Positions 1-8,220 of a stretch of DNA of 64,000 nt are shown here, one piece after another. Source of the stretch: Clostridia bacterium (GTDB lineage Bacteria; Bacillota; Clostridia; Oscillospirales; Acutalibacteraceae); NCBI GenBank assembly GCA_017537245.1, contig JAFYLD010000022.1, positions 1 through 64,000 on the forward strand. Reading direction: 5' to 3'. Every line of letters begins with the position of its first letter. Position 1 is the stretch's first letter. The notes under the pieces are model-generated. The model did no database searches. It saw only the letters and a program-made list of their open reading frames with translations, and was not told where the DNA came from. The position numbers and the translations under genes were made by a program.

Positions 1-98
1 AGGGTCCACCTGTTCCCATACCGAACACAGAAGTTAAGCTCACTTGCGCTGAAGATACTTGGCGGGCAGCTGCCTGGGAAAATAAGTAGATGCCAACA
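1..98 (+). rRNA. rrf: 5S ribosomal RNA, 3' part
   Basis: The window opens inside a 5S rRNA gene. The conserved stretch CTGTTCCCATACCGAACAC is followed by AGAAGTTAAGC, which is the loop B/helix III region of bacterial 5S rRNA, and the D/E arm runs on to about position 98. The 5' strand of the closing helix lies outside the window. A strong intrinsic terminator follows at once, so this is probably the last gene of an rRNA operon. The exact 3' end is approximate. Confidence 0.93.
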
Positions 99-105
99 CA
101 AAAAG

Positions 106-140
106 AACCTGATGTTTTTACATCAGGTTTTCTTTTTTTA
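106..140 (+). terminator. Intrinsic terminator after 5S rRNA
   Basis: A 9-bp stem AACCTGATG/CATCAGGTT (106-114 with 121-129) with a T-rich loop is followed by TTCTTTTTTTA. It sits a few bases after the 5S end and closes the rRNA operon. Confidence 0.9.
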
Positions 141-203
141 TTTATTGATTTTTTTGTTTAGATAGGTTAATATAAAATAAATCAAAATTTAAGGAGATTT
201 CTT

Positions 204-1787
204 ATGATAAATCTTATTCCAAAGCCACTAAAGGCTATAGAACTTAAAGAAAAAGTTTATTTTTCTAAAAAAACTGCTATTTGTGGCGAGTTTTTAGACA
301 CAATTAGCCTATTTGATTATATGATTCCCGACTGTTTGGACGCTGTCGAGAATAAATTGACAATCGTAAAGGACTTTACCGTTGTTACCGACGGCTATCG
401 CATACAATATACTGCCGGTGATATTGAACTTTACTGTTCGGATAAGGGCGGCGCGCTATACGGTTTTATGACACTTGTTCAATTAGCAGCAGGTAAGGGC
501 GAATTTGACGCGGTTATTATAGAAGATAAGCCAGAATTTCGTTGGAGAAGCTTTATGCTCGACTGCGCTCGTCAATTTTGGAGTGTTGATCATATAAAGA
601 AAACCCTTGATATACTCGCAAGCCTTAAAATGAACGTATTTCATTGGCACCTTTGCGATGACCAGGGCTGGCGCGTAGAGATAAAGAAGTACCCGATTCT
701 TACCGAAAAGGGCGCTGCGCGTAAAGGATCTTCTAGTTGTCCTAAACAAACTATCGATCCCGATAAAAAATACACCGATGGATCTTATGGTGAGGGACTT
801 TTCTATACTCAAGATGACGTTCGTGACGTTGTGGCTTATGCTGCGGCTCGTAATATTACCGTTATTCCTGAAATTGACGTGCCTGGTCACGCATCTGCAA
901 TACTTGCATGCATGCCCGAGCTTTCTTGCGACGGTAGAATTATAGACGTAGAGCCTCGTTTTGGTATTATTGACAACATTCTTTGTTGCGCAAAGACACA
1001 AGTTTACGAGGTTCTTAAAAATATTTTTGACGAATTGTGCGAACTTTTCCCGGCACCATACTTCCATATTGGTGGCGACGAGGTTGTGCCTACCGCTTGG
1101 GAAAATTGCGAGGCTTGTCAGGCTCTTATGAAGGAGCACGGACTTAAAGATCACGTTGAATTACACGGTTATTTCAACAATATTCTTATCGCGCATCTCA
1201 AAACACGCGGTAAACGCGCTATCGGTTGGAACGATATGCTAAATCCAACCCTTGATAAGAGCGCTATCGGTCAGTTCTGGACAGGCGACCGCAAGCTAGA
1301 AGAAGCACTCGACTGGGTAAATAATCGTGGTGGTGACGTAATAATCTCATCACAAATCTATCTTTACGGTGACTACCCATACTCTCGTCTTTCACTTTCC
1401 AACACGTACAACTTTAACTGTGAATATCTTGGTATAATTCGTATGGACGGCGTATTGGGTTACGAAATTCCACTTTGGACCGAGTACGTTAAGGACGAGC
1501 GCAAGTTCGGATTCCAGATTCACGCACGTTTGCTTGCCGTTGCAGAGACTTGTTGGACAAAACCAATACTCAAAAATTACGATAATTTTGAATTTAGACT
1601 CGAAAATATGCGCGAATATTTTACAAACGCAGGTCTTGTTATTCCTCCACGCAAAATGTATAATGGTTATACATTTGATGGTGCAGAAAATATGACTTTC
1701 TTTGAACGCAAAGAGCACGGATTCCGTAAACTTTGGTTCTTCGATGTAGACTGCGAATATAATATTTTCAAAGACTTGACAAAATAA
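204..1787 (+). CDS. GH20 beta-N-acetylhexosaminidase-family protein (copy 1)
   Basis: Glycoside hydrolase family 20 enzymes remove terminal GlcNAc/GalNAc from glycans by substrate-assisted catalysis. This 527-residue protein has an N-terminal GH20b-like alpha/beta domain (about 1-105) and then the TIM barrel. Visible motifs are FHWHLCDDQGWR near 146, EIDVPGH near 223 and HIGGDEV with the catalytic Asp292-Glu293 pair. There is no signal peptide, so it should act in the cytoplasm on imported oligosaccharides. The start ATG has an AAGGAG site 8 nt upstream. A paralog on the opposite strand at 2624-4195 aligns without gaps for at least 300 residues and is about 57% identical by eye over the first 160. 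The exact substrate is not predictable from sequence. Confidence 0.9.
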   Translation: MINLIPKPLKAIELKEKVYFSKKTAICGEFLDTISLFDYMIPDCLDAVENKLTIVKDFTVVTDGYRIQYTAGDIELYCSDKGGALYGFMTLVQLAAGKGEFDAVIIEDKPEFRWRSFMLDCARQFWSVDHIKKTLDILASLKMNVFHWHLCDDQGWRVEIKKYPILTEKGAARKGSSSCPKQTIDPDKKYTDGSYGEGLFYTQDDVRDVVAYAAARNITVIPEIDVPGHASAILACMPELSCDGRIIDVEPRFGIIDNILCCAKTQVYEVLKNIFDELCELFPAPYFHIGGDEVVPTAWENCEACQALMKEHGLKDHVELHGYFNNILIAHLKTRGKRAIGWNDMLNPTLDKSAIGQFWTGDRKLEEALDWVNNRGGDVIISSQIYLYGDYPYSRLSLSNTYNFNCEYLGIIRMDGVLGYEIPLWTEYVKDERKFGFQIHARLLAVAETCWTKPILKNYDNFEFRLENMREYFTNAGLVIPPRKMYNGYTFDGAENMTFFERKEHGFRKLWFFDVDCEYNIFKDLTK

Positions 1788-1803
1788 TTTTTTGTAGTAT
1801 AAT
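1776..1803 (+). promoter_or_regulatory. Promoter of the thiT transcription unit
   Basis: TTGACA (1776-1781), a 16-nt spacer and TATAAT (1798-1803). The -35 overlaps the last codons of the upstream hexosaminidase gene. Transcription should start near 1810. A perfect 14-bp palindrome TTGTAAGCTTACAA (1808-1821) lies on the start point, so a repressor site or a 5'-end hairpin is possible. Confidence 0.75.
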
Positions 1804-1837
1804 TTGCTTGTAAGCTTACAAAAAATATATTAAAAAA

Positions 1838-1935
1838 AGGGAGCTGAATGAAACTTCGGCTGAGAGGGAACCCGCGGCGCGACCGCTATGGTTTCGACCT
1901 ATAACCTGATGCGGATAATGCCGCCGTAGGAGAAT
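1838..1935 (+). promoter_or_regulatory. TPP (THI element) riboswitch
   Basis: The hallmark conserved blocks of the thiamine pyrophosphate riboswitch are present in order: GGGAGCT, GGCTGAGAGGG (1858-1868), GACCGCT, ACCTGATGCGGATAATGCC (1904-1922) and GTAGGAGA. It lies between a consensus promoter and the thiamine transporter gene. A strong terminator hairpin follows at 1950-1973. The ATGCGG at 1909-1914 inside the aptamer is complementary to CCGCAT at the base of that hairpin, which gives a plausible antiterminator. TPP binding should therefore stop transcription before thiT. Confidence 0.95.
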
Positions 1936-1949
1936 AAAAAACACCTATG

Positions 1950-1986
1950 CCGCATTACCAAAAGGTAGTGCGGTTTTTGTTTTTTG
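1950..1986 (+). terminator. Riboswitch-controlled terminator
   Basis: Stem CCGCATTACC (1950-1959) with GGTAGTGCGG (1964-1973), one G-U pair and an AAAA loop, followed by a T-run. It is the expression platform of the TPP riboswitch. Confidence 0.85.
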
Positions 1987-2016
1987 TTTTCATCAGATGA
2001 TGAAAGGAAAATTTTT

Positions 2017-2583
2017 ATGACAAAAACAAAAAATAACATTAAAAACATTGCGCTTTGTGGCGTGATGATTGCGCTTGCGACAGGATTAAGCGAGATTAAA
2101 ATTTATCATCCACCGCTTGGAGGTGGTGTAACGCTACTTTCGATGGTTCCAATAGCATTTTTAGCGTGCATGCTAGATTTTAAGTGGGGATTTATTGCCG
2201 CGTTTGCTTATTCAATGGTTCAACTTTTTATGAGCATGGGCGAGGTAATGAGTTGGGGACTTTCTGCAGGCGCGGTAGCAGCAACGTTTGTACTGGACTA
2301 TGTTTTAGCGTATACGTGTCTTTGCATCTGTGGAATATGGAAAAACAAGGGAGCAAAGGGAATAATTGCAGGTGTATTGCTCGCAACAACGATAAGGTTT
2401 TTGTGTCATTTTATGACTGGCGTATATATTTTTGATATATGGGCGCCAGACAGTTGGGAAAATATATGGGTATATTCATTGTGCTATAATGGAGCATATA
2501 TGTTGCCGGAAATAGTGCTGACATGTATAGGAACAACTTTGCTAGTAAAAACAAAAGCAATACAAAAAATGTTAAAATTATAA
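2017..2583 (+). CDS. thiT: Energy-coupling factor thiamine transporter S component ThiT
   Basis: ThiT is the thiamine-binding S component of ECF transporters. It works in the membrane with the shared EcfT/EcfA/EcfA' module, which is not in this window. The 188-residue protein is very hydrophobic with about six membrane segments. It carries the family signatures GGGVTLLSMVPI near 37, RFLCHFMTGV near 128 and YSLCYNGAYMLPE near 154. The start at 2017 is chosen because AAAGGA lies about 9 nt upstream. An in-frame start at 1984 would fall next to the riboswitch terminator and lacks a site. The TPP riboswitch immediately upstream independently supports thiamine as the substrate. Confidence 0.95.
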   Translation: MTKTKNNIKNIALCGVMIALATGLSEIKIYHPPLGGGVTLLSMVPIAFLACMLDFKWGFIAAFAYSMVQLFMSMGEVMSWGLSAGAVAATFVLDYVLAYTCLCICGIWKNKGAKGIIAGVLLATTIRFLCHFMTGVYIFDIWAPDSWENIWVYSLCYNGAYMLPEIVLTCIGTTLLVKTKAIQKMLKL

Positions 2584-2590
2584 ACAAAAA

Positions 2591-2620
2591 AGAGTTACCA
2601 TATCGGTAACTCTTTTTTTT
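2591..2620. terminator. Bidirectional terminator between thiT and GH20 copy 2
   Basis: Stem AGAGTTACC/GGTAACTCT (2591-2599 with 2605-2613) flanked by an A-run on one side and a T-run on the other. It can terminate both the thiT transcript and the convergent hexosaminidase transcript. Confidence 0.9.
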
Positions 2621-2623
2621 ACT

Positions 2624-4195
2624 TTAGTTTTTGTAATAATCTAAAAGTTCTAGTTCGTAGTATGGATTTCTTGACCAGAGGAAACGTCCCTTTGCCTTGC
2701 GCTCGTCTTCGGTCATGGCGTCGGCACCTGTAAAGGTGTTGCCGCAGTAGATTGGCTTTGGAGCAAGATTTATACCAATGCTCTTAAAGTATGGACGCAT
2801 GGTTTCTACTCTTGTTTCAAAGTCTTCGTAATGCTTGTTGCGCACGTCTGTCCAAGCAACCTCACTAATAGCAAGTAATCTTACGTAAGTCTGGAAGTCA
2901 AACTTCTTATCGTTTGGTATATATTCGGTCCATTGTGGCATTTCAATACCCAAGATATTATCGTCGGCAAAACCTTCAAAGTTAGGGCTGTAGTTATAGG
3001 TCTTTGAAAGAGGGATAAGTGAATATGCCATATCTGAATATACGTAATTGTACTGTGTCAAAATAACCGGACCGCGTGTTTCGGACCATTCGATAGCCTT
3101 TTCGGCGCCGCGTGTTGTCCAAACCTGTGGAATAGCGGTTTCGTCCATATTTTCACTAATAATTTCGTTCCAACCAATAGACTGCTTACCCTTTGCTTTA
3201 AGGTGAGCAACAAGAATATTGTTGAAATAGCCGTGAAGCTCTACGTGGTCTTTAAGTCCCTCTTTTTTCATAAGTTCTTGACACGCAGGGCAGTTGTCCC
3301 ACTGTTCTGACACAACTTCGTCGCCGCCAATATGGAAATAAGGAGCCGGGAATATATCGCAAAGCTCGTCGATAACGCTCTTGATAAAGTCATAAGACTC
3401 GGGTCGAGCGCAGCAGAGGTTGTTTTTAAATATACCAAAGTGTGGTTCAACCTCGATTTCACGGTTATCGCAAGAAATTTCTGGGTAGCAGGCAATAGCA
3501 GCGGTAGCATGACCCGGCACGTCGATTTCAGGCACTACCATAATATTACGTTCTGCTGCGTAAGCTACGATTTCTTTTGCATCTTCTTGTGAGTAGAAAA
3601 GACCGCGACCATATTCGCCTGCGTTATAGGTAGAGTCTTTGTCGCGCATATGAATTACCGAGTATGGAGTACCCTTTCTAATAGAACCTTTTTCGGTAAG
3701 AAGTGGGTATTTCTTTATCTCTATTCTCCAACCTTGGTCGTCGGCAAGATGCCAGTGAAAAACGTTCATCTTAATACTTGCCATGTAATCGAGAATTTCT
3801 TTTAGCTTTTCCATAGGCCAAAAATGACGGCTACAGTCGAGCATAAATCCGCGCCAATTATATTTTGGAGCGTCTTCGATAACAACTGCTTTTATGCTAT
3901 CTTTACCGGCCGCGAGTTGAATAAGTGTCATAAGACCGTAAAGCGCACCGGCACGAGCCGAGCAAAATACGTTGATATCACCATTTTCGCAAATGATTTT
4001 GTAACCTTCTTCTGCAATATCGTTATCTACGATAAAGTTAAGTGTGTTTGCCTTAGCCTCAACAGCATCTGGAATAAGGCGATCAAAAAGGGTCGCAACG
4101 GCCGAAAACTCGCCAGAAATTACGGTTTTTTTAGAAAACCAAACTTTTTCTTCGAGTTCGCGCGCTTTTATAGGACGTGGAATAATGTTTGCCAT
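2624..4195 (-). CDS. GH20 beta-N-acetylhexosaminidase-family protein (copy 2)
   Basis: This is the second GH20 glycosidase, 523 residues, with the same architecture as the copy at 204-1787. It has an N-terminal GH20b-like domain, then FHWHLADDQGWR near 146, EIDVPGH near 223 and HIGGDEV with the catalytic Asp292-Glu293. No signal peptide is present, so a cytoplasmic role is expected. An ideal GGAGG lies 9 nt before the ATG. The gene is transcribed convergently toward thiT and ends at a shared terminator. The two copies look like a diverged duplication, and keeping both may mean different linkage or GlcNAc/GalNAc preference (inference). Confidence 0.9.
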   Translation of the reverse strand: MANIIPRPIKARELEEKVWFSKKTVISGEFSAVATLFDRLIPDAVEAKANTLNFIVDNDIAEEGYKIICENGDINVFCSARAGALYGLMTLIQLAAGKDSIKAVVIEDAPKYNWRGFMLDCSRHFWPMEKLKEILDYMASIKMNVFHWHLADDQGWRIEIKKYPLLTEKGSIRKGTPYSVIHMRDKDSTYNAGEYGRGLFYSQEDAKEIVAYAAERNIMVVPEIDVPGHATAAIACYPEISCDNREIEVEPHFGIFKNNLCCARPESYDFIKSVIDELCDIFPAPYFHIGGDEVVSEQWDNCPACQELMKKEGLKDHVELHGYFNNILVAHLKAKGKQSIGWNEIISENMDETAIPQVWTTRGAEKAIEWSETRGPVILTQYNYVYSDMAYSLIPLSKTYNYSPNFEGFADDNILGIEMPQWTEYIPNDKKFDFQTYVRLLAISEVAWTDVRNKHYEDFETRVETMRPYFKSIGINLAPKPIYCGNTFTGADAMTEDERKAKGRFLWSRNPYYELELLDYYKN

Positions 4196-4307
4196 AATTT
4201 TACCTCCAAAATTGGCATAATTTTCAAATGTATGATAGCATAAAAAAGCATTGTTTTCAAGCCAAAAGAGGGTAATAAAAAATTTTTAAAAAATGTAAAA
4301 ATTTGTA

Positions 4308-4336
4308 TTGTTTTTATTGGAAAAATATAATATAAT
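4308..4336 (+). promoter_or_regulatory. Likely promoter of the oxaloacetate decarboxylase operon
   Basis: TTGTTT (4308-4313), a 17-nt spacer and TATAAT (4331-4336), about 75 nt before the first gene. A second TATAAT overlaps at 4326. The leader contains a short GAGAA/TTCTC hairpin near 4351-4366. Confidence 0.6.
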
Positions 4337-4412
4337 AAATACAATTGGGAGAGAATCGGATTTTCTCAAGAATAAAAAATATTTTCATTGCATTTTGGGA
4401 GGTGCAAAATAA

Positions 4413-4745
4413 GTGGAAATGATAAAAAGTTTGGCATTAAATGGTGCAAATAGCGCTAATGAGGGCTTTAAGGTTCCAACCAGTGACGACTGGCAAGTTG
4501 TTGCTATGGGTGTCGGCGTTGTATTTGTAGGACTAGTTCTCATCATCCTTATTTGTAAGGTTATGGGTCTATTCTTTGCAAAATCCGCAAAGAAAGAAAA
4601 CAAGCCTGCAGCAGCACCGGTAGCAGCAACAAGCGCTCCAATCGAAAATCGTCAAGAAATCATTGCGGCAGTAACCGCAGCATGCGCAGAAGAGATGGGT
4701 AAAGATATTTCGGCCCTTCGCGTAATTTCGTTCAAAAAACTTTAA
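4413..4745 (+). CDS. oadG: Oxaloacetate decarboxylase gamma-chain-like membrane subunit (OadG family)
   Basis: OadG is the small anchor that holds the alpha and beta parts of the biotin-dependent Na+-pumping decarboxylase together. This 110-residue protein has one membrane helix (about 28-52), a Lys-rich stop-transfer stretch, an Ala/Pro linker and a C-terminal segment (IAAVTAACAEEMG) typical of the family in Clostridia. The GTG at 4413 is preferred over ATG at 4419 because GGGAGG lies 8-9 nt upstream of it. It is first in the operon, followed by the biotin carrier, OadB and OadA. Assignment rests mainly on context and topology because this family is poorly conserved. Confidence 0.8.
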   Translation: MEMIKSLALNGANSANEGFKVPTSDDWQVVAMGVGVVFVGLVLIILICKVMGLFFAKSAKKENKPAAAPVAATSAPIENRQEIIAAVTAACAEEMGKDISALRVISFKKL

Positions 4746-4781
4746 TTTAAAATAAAAAATCTATAAAAAGAGGTAATAAAA

Positions 4782-5132
4782 ATGAAAGCTTATAAAGTAA
4801 CAGTAAACGGCACAGCTTATGAAATCACACTTGAAGCAATTGACGCAGCAGACGTTAAGGCAGCTCCTGCTCCAGTAGCAGCACCTGCAGCGGCTCCAGC
4901 ACCTGCAGCAGCACCAGCTGGTGGCGAAGCAGTAAACGCCCCAATGCCTGGTAACATTCTTGATATTAAGGTTGCTAACGGCGCAAGCGTTAAAAAAGGC
5001 GACGTTCTTATCATTCTTGAAGCAATGAAGATGGAAAACGAAATCGTTGCTCCTTGCGACGGTACTGTAAACGTTGTTGTAACTAAGGGCGCAGCAGTAG
5101 AAACAGGCGCAGTTCTTTGCACAATAGCATAA
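4782..5132 (+). CDS. Biotin carboxyl carrier protein of the decarboxylase
   Basis: This 116-residue carrier holds the biotin that shuttles CO2 from the carboxyltransferase to the membrane decarboxylase. Residues 1-25 form a short N-terminal segment, 26-48 an Ala/Pro-rich flexible linker and 49-116 the biotinyl domain. The biotinylation motif EAMKMEN is intact with the target lysine at 83. The separate carrier explains why the downstream OadA lacks its own biotin domain. It lies 36 nt after oadG and 30 nt before oadB. Biotin protein ligase is not in the window. Confidence 0.93.
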   Translation: MKAYKVTVNGTAYEITLEAIDAADVKAAPAPVAAPAAAPAPAAAPAGGEAVNAPMPGNILDIKVANGASVKKGDVLIILEAMKMENEIVAPCDGTVNVVVTKGAAVETGAVLCTIA

Positions 5133-5162
5133 GAACACTCTTTGATTAAGGAGTAAATAAAA

Positions 5163-6368
5163 ATGGGATTTTTAGATAATTTGTGGGGTTTTTTCCAGAC
5201 CACCGGTTTTTATCAAATGTTTGCTAACTTTACCGATGGCGGTTGGAAAAATCTTGTTATGATAGGTTTGGCTTGCTTTTTGCTTTATCTAGCAATTAAA
5301 AAGCAGTTTGAACCACTACTACTTATTGGTATTGCTTTTGGTATGTTGCTTACCAACCTTCCAGGTGCTGGTCTTTATCACGAAGAACTTTGGGCAGAGT
5401 TTATGAAAGAAGGCTCAGAGAATTACCACAGTTATGGCTATATAATGTCAAACGGCGGTTTCATCGACTACCTTTACATCGGTGTTAAGACCTGTATTTA
5501 CCCATGCCTTATCTTCGTAGGTATTGGTGCTATGACCGACTTTGGTCCGCTTATCTCTAATCCAAAGAGCTTGCTTTTGGGTGCGGCAGCACAGGTAGGT
5601 ATTTTTGCTACCTTTATTGGCGCTATCGTATTGGGCTTTGAACCAAACGAAGCTGGTTCTATCGGTATTATCGGTGGTGCCGATGGTCCTACCGCTATCT
5701 TTACAACATCACAATTAGCTCCTGGTCTATTGGGCGCTATTGCGGTTGCAGCTTACTCATATATGGCGCTTGTTCCTGTAATTCAGCCACCTATTATGAA
5801 GCTTCTTACAACCAAAAAAGAACGCGAAATAGTAATGAAACCTCTCCGTCAACCTACCAAGACCGAGAAGATTATCTTCCCAATCGTTGTTACAATCTTT
5901 GTAGCACTCTTGGTACCTGACGCAACTTCACTTGTTGGTTGCTTAATGCTTGGTAACCTTTGGAAAGAATCAGGCGTTGCAGAGCGTCTTTGCAAGACCG
6001 CTCAAAACGAGCTTATGAACATTGTAACAATATTCCTGGGTATCTCTGTTGGTGCTACCGCTACCGCAAAAACATTCTTGGACATGAAGACAATCAAGAT
6101 TATTGTAATGGGCGTTGTAGCGTTCGCAGTTGCTACTGCAGCAGGCGTATTGTTCGCTAAGTTTATGAACCTATTTACCAAGAACAAGATGAACCCACTC
6201 ATCGGTTCTGCGGGTGTTTCTGCAGTTCCTATGGCAGCTCGTGTATCACAGATGGTAGGTCAAAAGGCTAATCCTTCTAACTTCCTACTAATGCACGCTA
6301 TGGGTCCAAACGTAGCAGGCGTAATTGGTTCGGCAATTGCGGCAGGCGTATTGCTATCAATGTTATAA
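5163..6368 (+). CDS. oadB: Na+-translocating oxaloacetate decarboxylase beta subunit
   Basis: OadB is the integral membrane subunit that decarboxylates carboxybiotin and pumps Na+ outward. The 401-residue polytopic protein carries the family hallmark [17 protein letters not shown] near 178 and the conserved C-terminal [15 protein letters not shown] region. Methylmalonyl-CoA and glutaconyl-CoA decarboxylases use close homologs. Here the neighbouring pyruvate/oxaloacetate-type carboxyltransferase (6413-7819) points to oxaloacetate. The pump conserves energy as a sodium gradient during fermentation of C4 acids or citrate. Confidence 0.93.
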   Translation: MGFLDNLWGFFQTTGFYQMFANFTDGGWKNLVMIGLACFLLYLAIKKQFEPLLLIGIAFGMLLTNLPGAGLYHEELWAEFMKEGSENYHSYGYIMSNGGFIDYLYIGVKTCIYPCLIFVGIGAMTDFGPLISNPKSLLLGAAAQVGIFATFIGAIVLGFEPNEAGSIGIIGGADGPTAIFTTSQLAPGLLGAIAVAAYSYMALVPVIQPPIMKLLTTKKEREIVMKPLRQPTKTEKIIFPIVVTIFVALLVPDATSLVGCLMLGNLWKESGVAERLCKTAQNELMNIVTIFLGISVGATATAKTFLDMKTIKIIVMGVVAFAVATAAGVLFAKFMNLFTKNKMNPLIGSAGVSAVPMAARVSQMVGQKANPSNFLLMHAMGPNVAGVIGSAIAAGVLLSML

Positions 6369-6412
6369 TTTGTTTATAGTTGTATTTCTAAAATACAGAA
6401 AGGACTAAAACT

Positions 6413-7819
6413 ATGGCTAATAAACCATTATATATTACCGATACCATCTTGCGTGACGCTCATCAGTCACAGGCTGCTACTCGTATGCGCCTTGAGGATA
6501 TGATTCCAGCTCTTGAACGTCTTGACAAAATGGGTTATTGGTCTATCGAGTGCTGGGGCGGCGCTACTTTTGACGCTTGCATGAGATTCCTTAACGAAGA
6601 TCCATGGGAAAGACTTCGCACTCTTAAAAAGTATATGCCAAACACTCCTTTGCAGATGCTTTTCCGTGGTCAAAACATCCTCGGTTACAAGCATTATGCA
6701 GATGACGTTGTTGATATGTTCGTTAAAAAGTCAATCGAAAACGGTATTAGTGTAATCCGTATTTTCGACGCGCTTAACGACCCACGTAACCTTGAACAGG
6801 CTATCAAATCTTGTAAGGAATACGGCGGTACTTGTGAACCTGCAATCAGTTACACAACCAGCCCTGTTCATAACGAAGATTACTTTGTAAGTCTTGCAAA
6901 GACTCTTGAAAACATGGGTGCTGACGTAATTTGTATTAAGGACATGGCAAACCTATTGCTTCCTTACGATGCATATTCACTTGTTAAGAAGATGAAAGAA
7001 AACATCAAAGTGCCGATTCATCTTCATACACACAACACTACCGGTACAGGTGATATGACCTATCTTATGGCAGCTCAGGCTGGCGTAGATATCGTTGACT
7101 GTGCGCTTTCTCCATTTGCTAACGGTACTGCAAACCCAGCTACCGAAGCGCTTGTTGCAACACTCCAGGGCACAGAGCGTGACACCGGTCTTGACCTTGA
7201 AAAGCTTTCTGATATTGCTACCCACTTCCGTGGCGTTGCAAACAAGATGAAGGCTGAAGGCACACTTGATCCAAAGGTTCTTAACGTTGACGCTAAGACA
7301 CTTTTATATCAAGTACCTGGCGGTATGCTTTCTAACACAATTTCACAGCTTAAGCAGGCTGGTAAAGAAGACAAACTTTACGAAGTTCTTGCTGAAGTGC
7401 CAAGAGTTAAGAAGGACTTTGGTTACCCACCACTAGTTACTCCTACTAGCCAGATCGTTGGTACTCAGGCTGTTATGAACGTTATCGCAGGCGAGCGTTA
7501 CAAGATGGTTCCAAAGGAATCAAAGGCTATGCTCCGTGGCGAATACGGTAAACTACCTGCAGAGGTAAACGAAGAAGTTCGCAAGAAGGCTATCGGTGAC
7601 GATGAGGTTATTACCTGCCGTCCTGCTGACCTACTTGAGCCAGAACTCGAAAAATATGCAGCAGAAATGAAGGAAAAGGGCATTGGTAAGTCTTATGAAG
7701 ACGTACTAAGCTACGCTCTCTTCCCACAAGTTGCTGAAAAGTTCTTTGCAGTACGTGACGCAGCTCCGGTTGAAGAGCCGGCAGTTCGCGAGCTTATTGT
7801 AGAAGACCTTTCAAACTAA
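6413..7819 (+). CDS. oadA: Oxaloacetate decarboxylase alpha subunit (carboxyltransferase)
   Basis: The 468-residue enzyme transfers CO2 from oxaloacetate to biotin. It starts with the DTILRDAHQS motif of pyruvate carboxylase/OAD carboxyltransferases. It also carries FRGQNILGY, KDMANLL and the metal-binding HLHTHNTTG, followed by the conserved C-terminal PYC_OADA domain. It stops before a biotinyl domain, which is encoded separately at 4782-5132. The same fold serves as pyruvate carboxylase subunit B, but the adjacent oadB and oadG make the sodium-pump decarboxylase the better call. It is last in the operon and is followed by a terminator at 7831-7859. Confidence 0.9.
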   Translation: MANKPLYITDTILRDAHQSQAATRMRLEDMIPALERLDKMGYWSIECWGGATFDACMRFLNEDPWERLRTLKKYMPNTPLQMLFRGQNILGYKHYADDVVDMFVKKSIENGISVIRIFDALNDPRNLEQAIKSCKEYGGTCEPAISYTTSPVHNEDYFVSLAKTLENMGADVICIKDMANLLLPYDAYSLVKKMKENIKVPIHLHTHNTTGTGDMTYLMAAQAGVDIVDCALSPFANGTANPATEALVATLQGTERDTGLDLEKLSDIATHFRGVANKMKAEGTLDPKVLNVDAKTLLYQVPGGMLSNTISQLKQAGKEDKLYEVLAEVPRVKKDFGYPPLVTPTSQIVGTQAVMNVIAGERYKMVPKESKAMLRGEYGKLPAEVNEEVRKKAIGDDEVITCRPADLLEPELEKYAAEMKEKGIGKSYEDVLSYALFPQVAEKFFAVRDAAPVEEPAVRELIVEDLSN

Positions 7820-7830
7820 TTAAAATCAAA

Positions 7831-7859
7831 AGCACTCATCGGTTGATGAGTGCTTTTTT
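7831..7859 (+). terminator. Terminator of the oad operon
   Basis: Perfect 10-bp stem AGCACTCATC/GATGAGTGCT (7831-7840 with 7845-7854) followed by TTTTT. Confidence 0.9.
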
Positions 7860-7875
7860 ATGAAGAATGAAAAAT

Positions 7876-7930
7876 AAAAAGCCTCCCTTGCCTAAAGGGA
7901 GGGGGACCGCAGTTGCGGTGGAGGGATTTT
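7876..7930 (-). repeat. Palindromic 3'-UTR repeat, copy 1
   Basis: A composite of two hairpins: GCCTCCCTT/AAGGGAGG (7881-7902) and CCGCA/TGCGG (7907-7918), ending in GGAGGGATTTT. Read on the minus strand it starts exactly at the stop codon of the XRE gene and finishes as a GC-rich hairpin plus T-run, so it can act as that gene's terminator. A second copy with the same layout lies at 59637-59695, again abutting an XRE gene stop codon. Confidence 0.8.
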
Positions 7931-8144
7931 ATTTTTTAGGAGAAATATCATTGGTTAAGCCTAAAATATAGTCGGTTGTTGTATTATAAAATTTTGCAAG
8001 TGCAACTAAAACGTCGGTTGGTATATCGCGTTTGCCTAATTCGTAATGAGAATAAGCGACTTGACTACATTTTAAATATTCGGCTAAATCTTTTTGTTTT
8101 AAATCTTTATCTGTTCTTAAATCGCGCAACCTATTGTTTATCAT
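7929..8144 (-). CDS. Small XRE (Cro/C1-type) transcriptional regulator, copy 1
   Basis: This 71-residue DNA-binding protein is almost entirely one helix-turn-helix domain. It has the pattern LRDLRTDKDLKQKDLAEYL and a YSHYELGKR recognition region, and it ends with the common DYILGL segment. The ATG at 8144 is chosen because GGTGA lies about 5 nt upstream; a longer in-frame start at 8171 has no site and overlaps the operator region. It stands alone with no ligand-binding domain. It faces away from a consensus promoter (8186-8214) that contains an inverted repeat, a layout typical of auto-regulated repressors. A related gene with the same surroundings is at 59693-59911. Confidence 0.88.
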   Translation of the reverse strand: MINNRLRDLRTDKDLKQKDLAEYLKCSQVAYSHYELGKRDIPTDVLVALAKFYNTTTDYILGLTNDISPKK

Positions 8145-8172
8145 ATAATCACCAACTGAATTATATGGCAAA

Positions 8173-8214
8173 ACATTTTGTTATATTGACTTTTAAAACA
8201 AAATGTTATACAAT
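8173..8214 (+). promoter_or_regulatory. Divergent promoter with inverted-repeat operator
   Basis: TTGACT (8186-8191), 17 nt, TACAAT (8209-8214) on the plus strand. Inverted repeat ACATTTTGTT (8173-8182)/AACAAAATGT (8197-8206) spans the -35 and the spacer. The site lies between the XRE gene and a short transcript with no protein-coding gene, so it is a good candidate XRE operator. Confidence 0.65.
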
Positions 8215-8220
8215 GCTTAA

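Noticed and set aside
483..1154. Long opposite-strand frames inside the hexosaminidase, NrdD and other genes
   Set aside because: They lie antisense to genes with clear family motifs, have no ribosome sites and read as low-quality Cys/Phe-rich or Ser-rich sequence.
6413..7819. Pyruvate carboxylase subunit B
   Set aside because: The catalytic domain fits, but the operon has OadB, an OadG-like anchor and a separate biotin carrier and no biotin carboxylase, so the decarboxylase pump is favoured.
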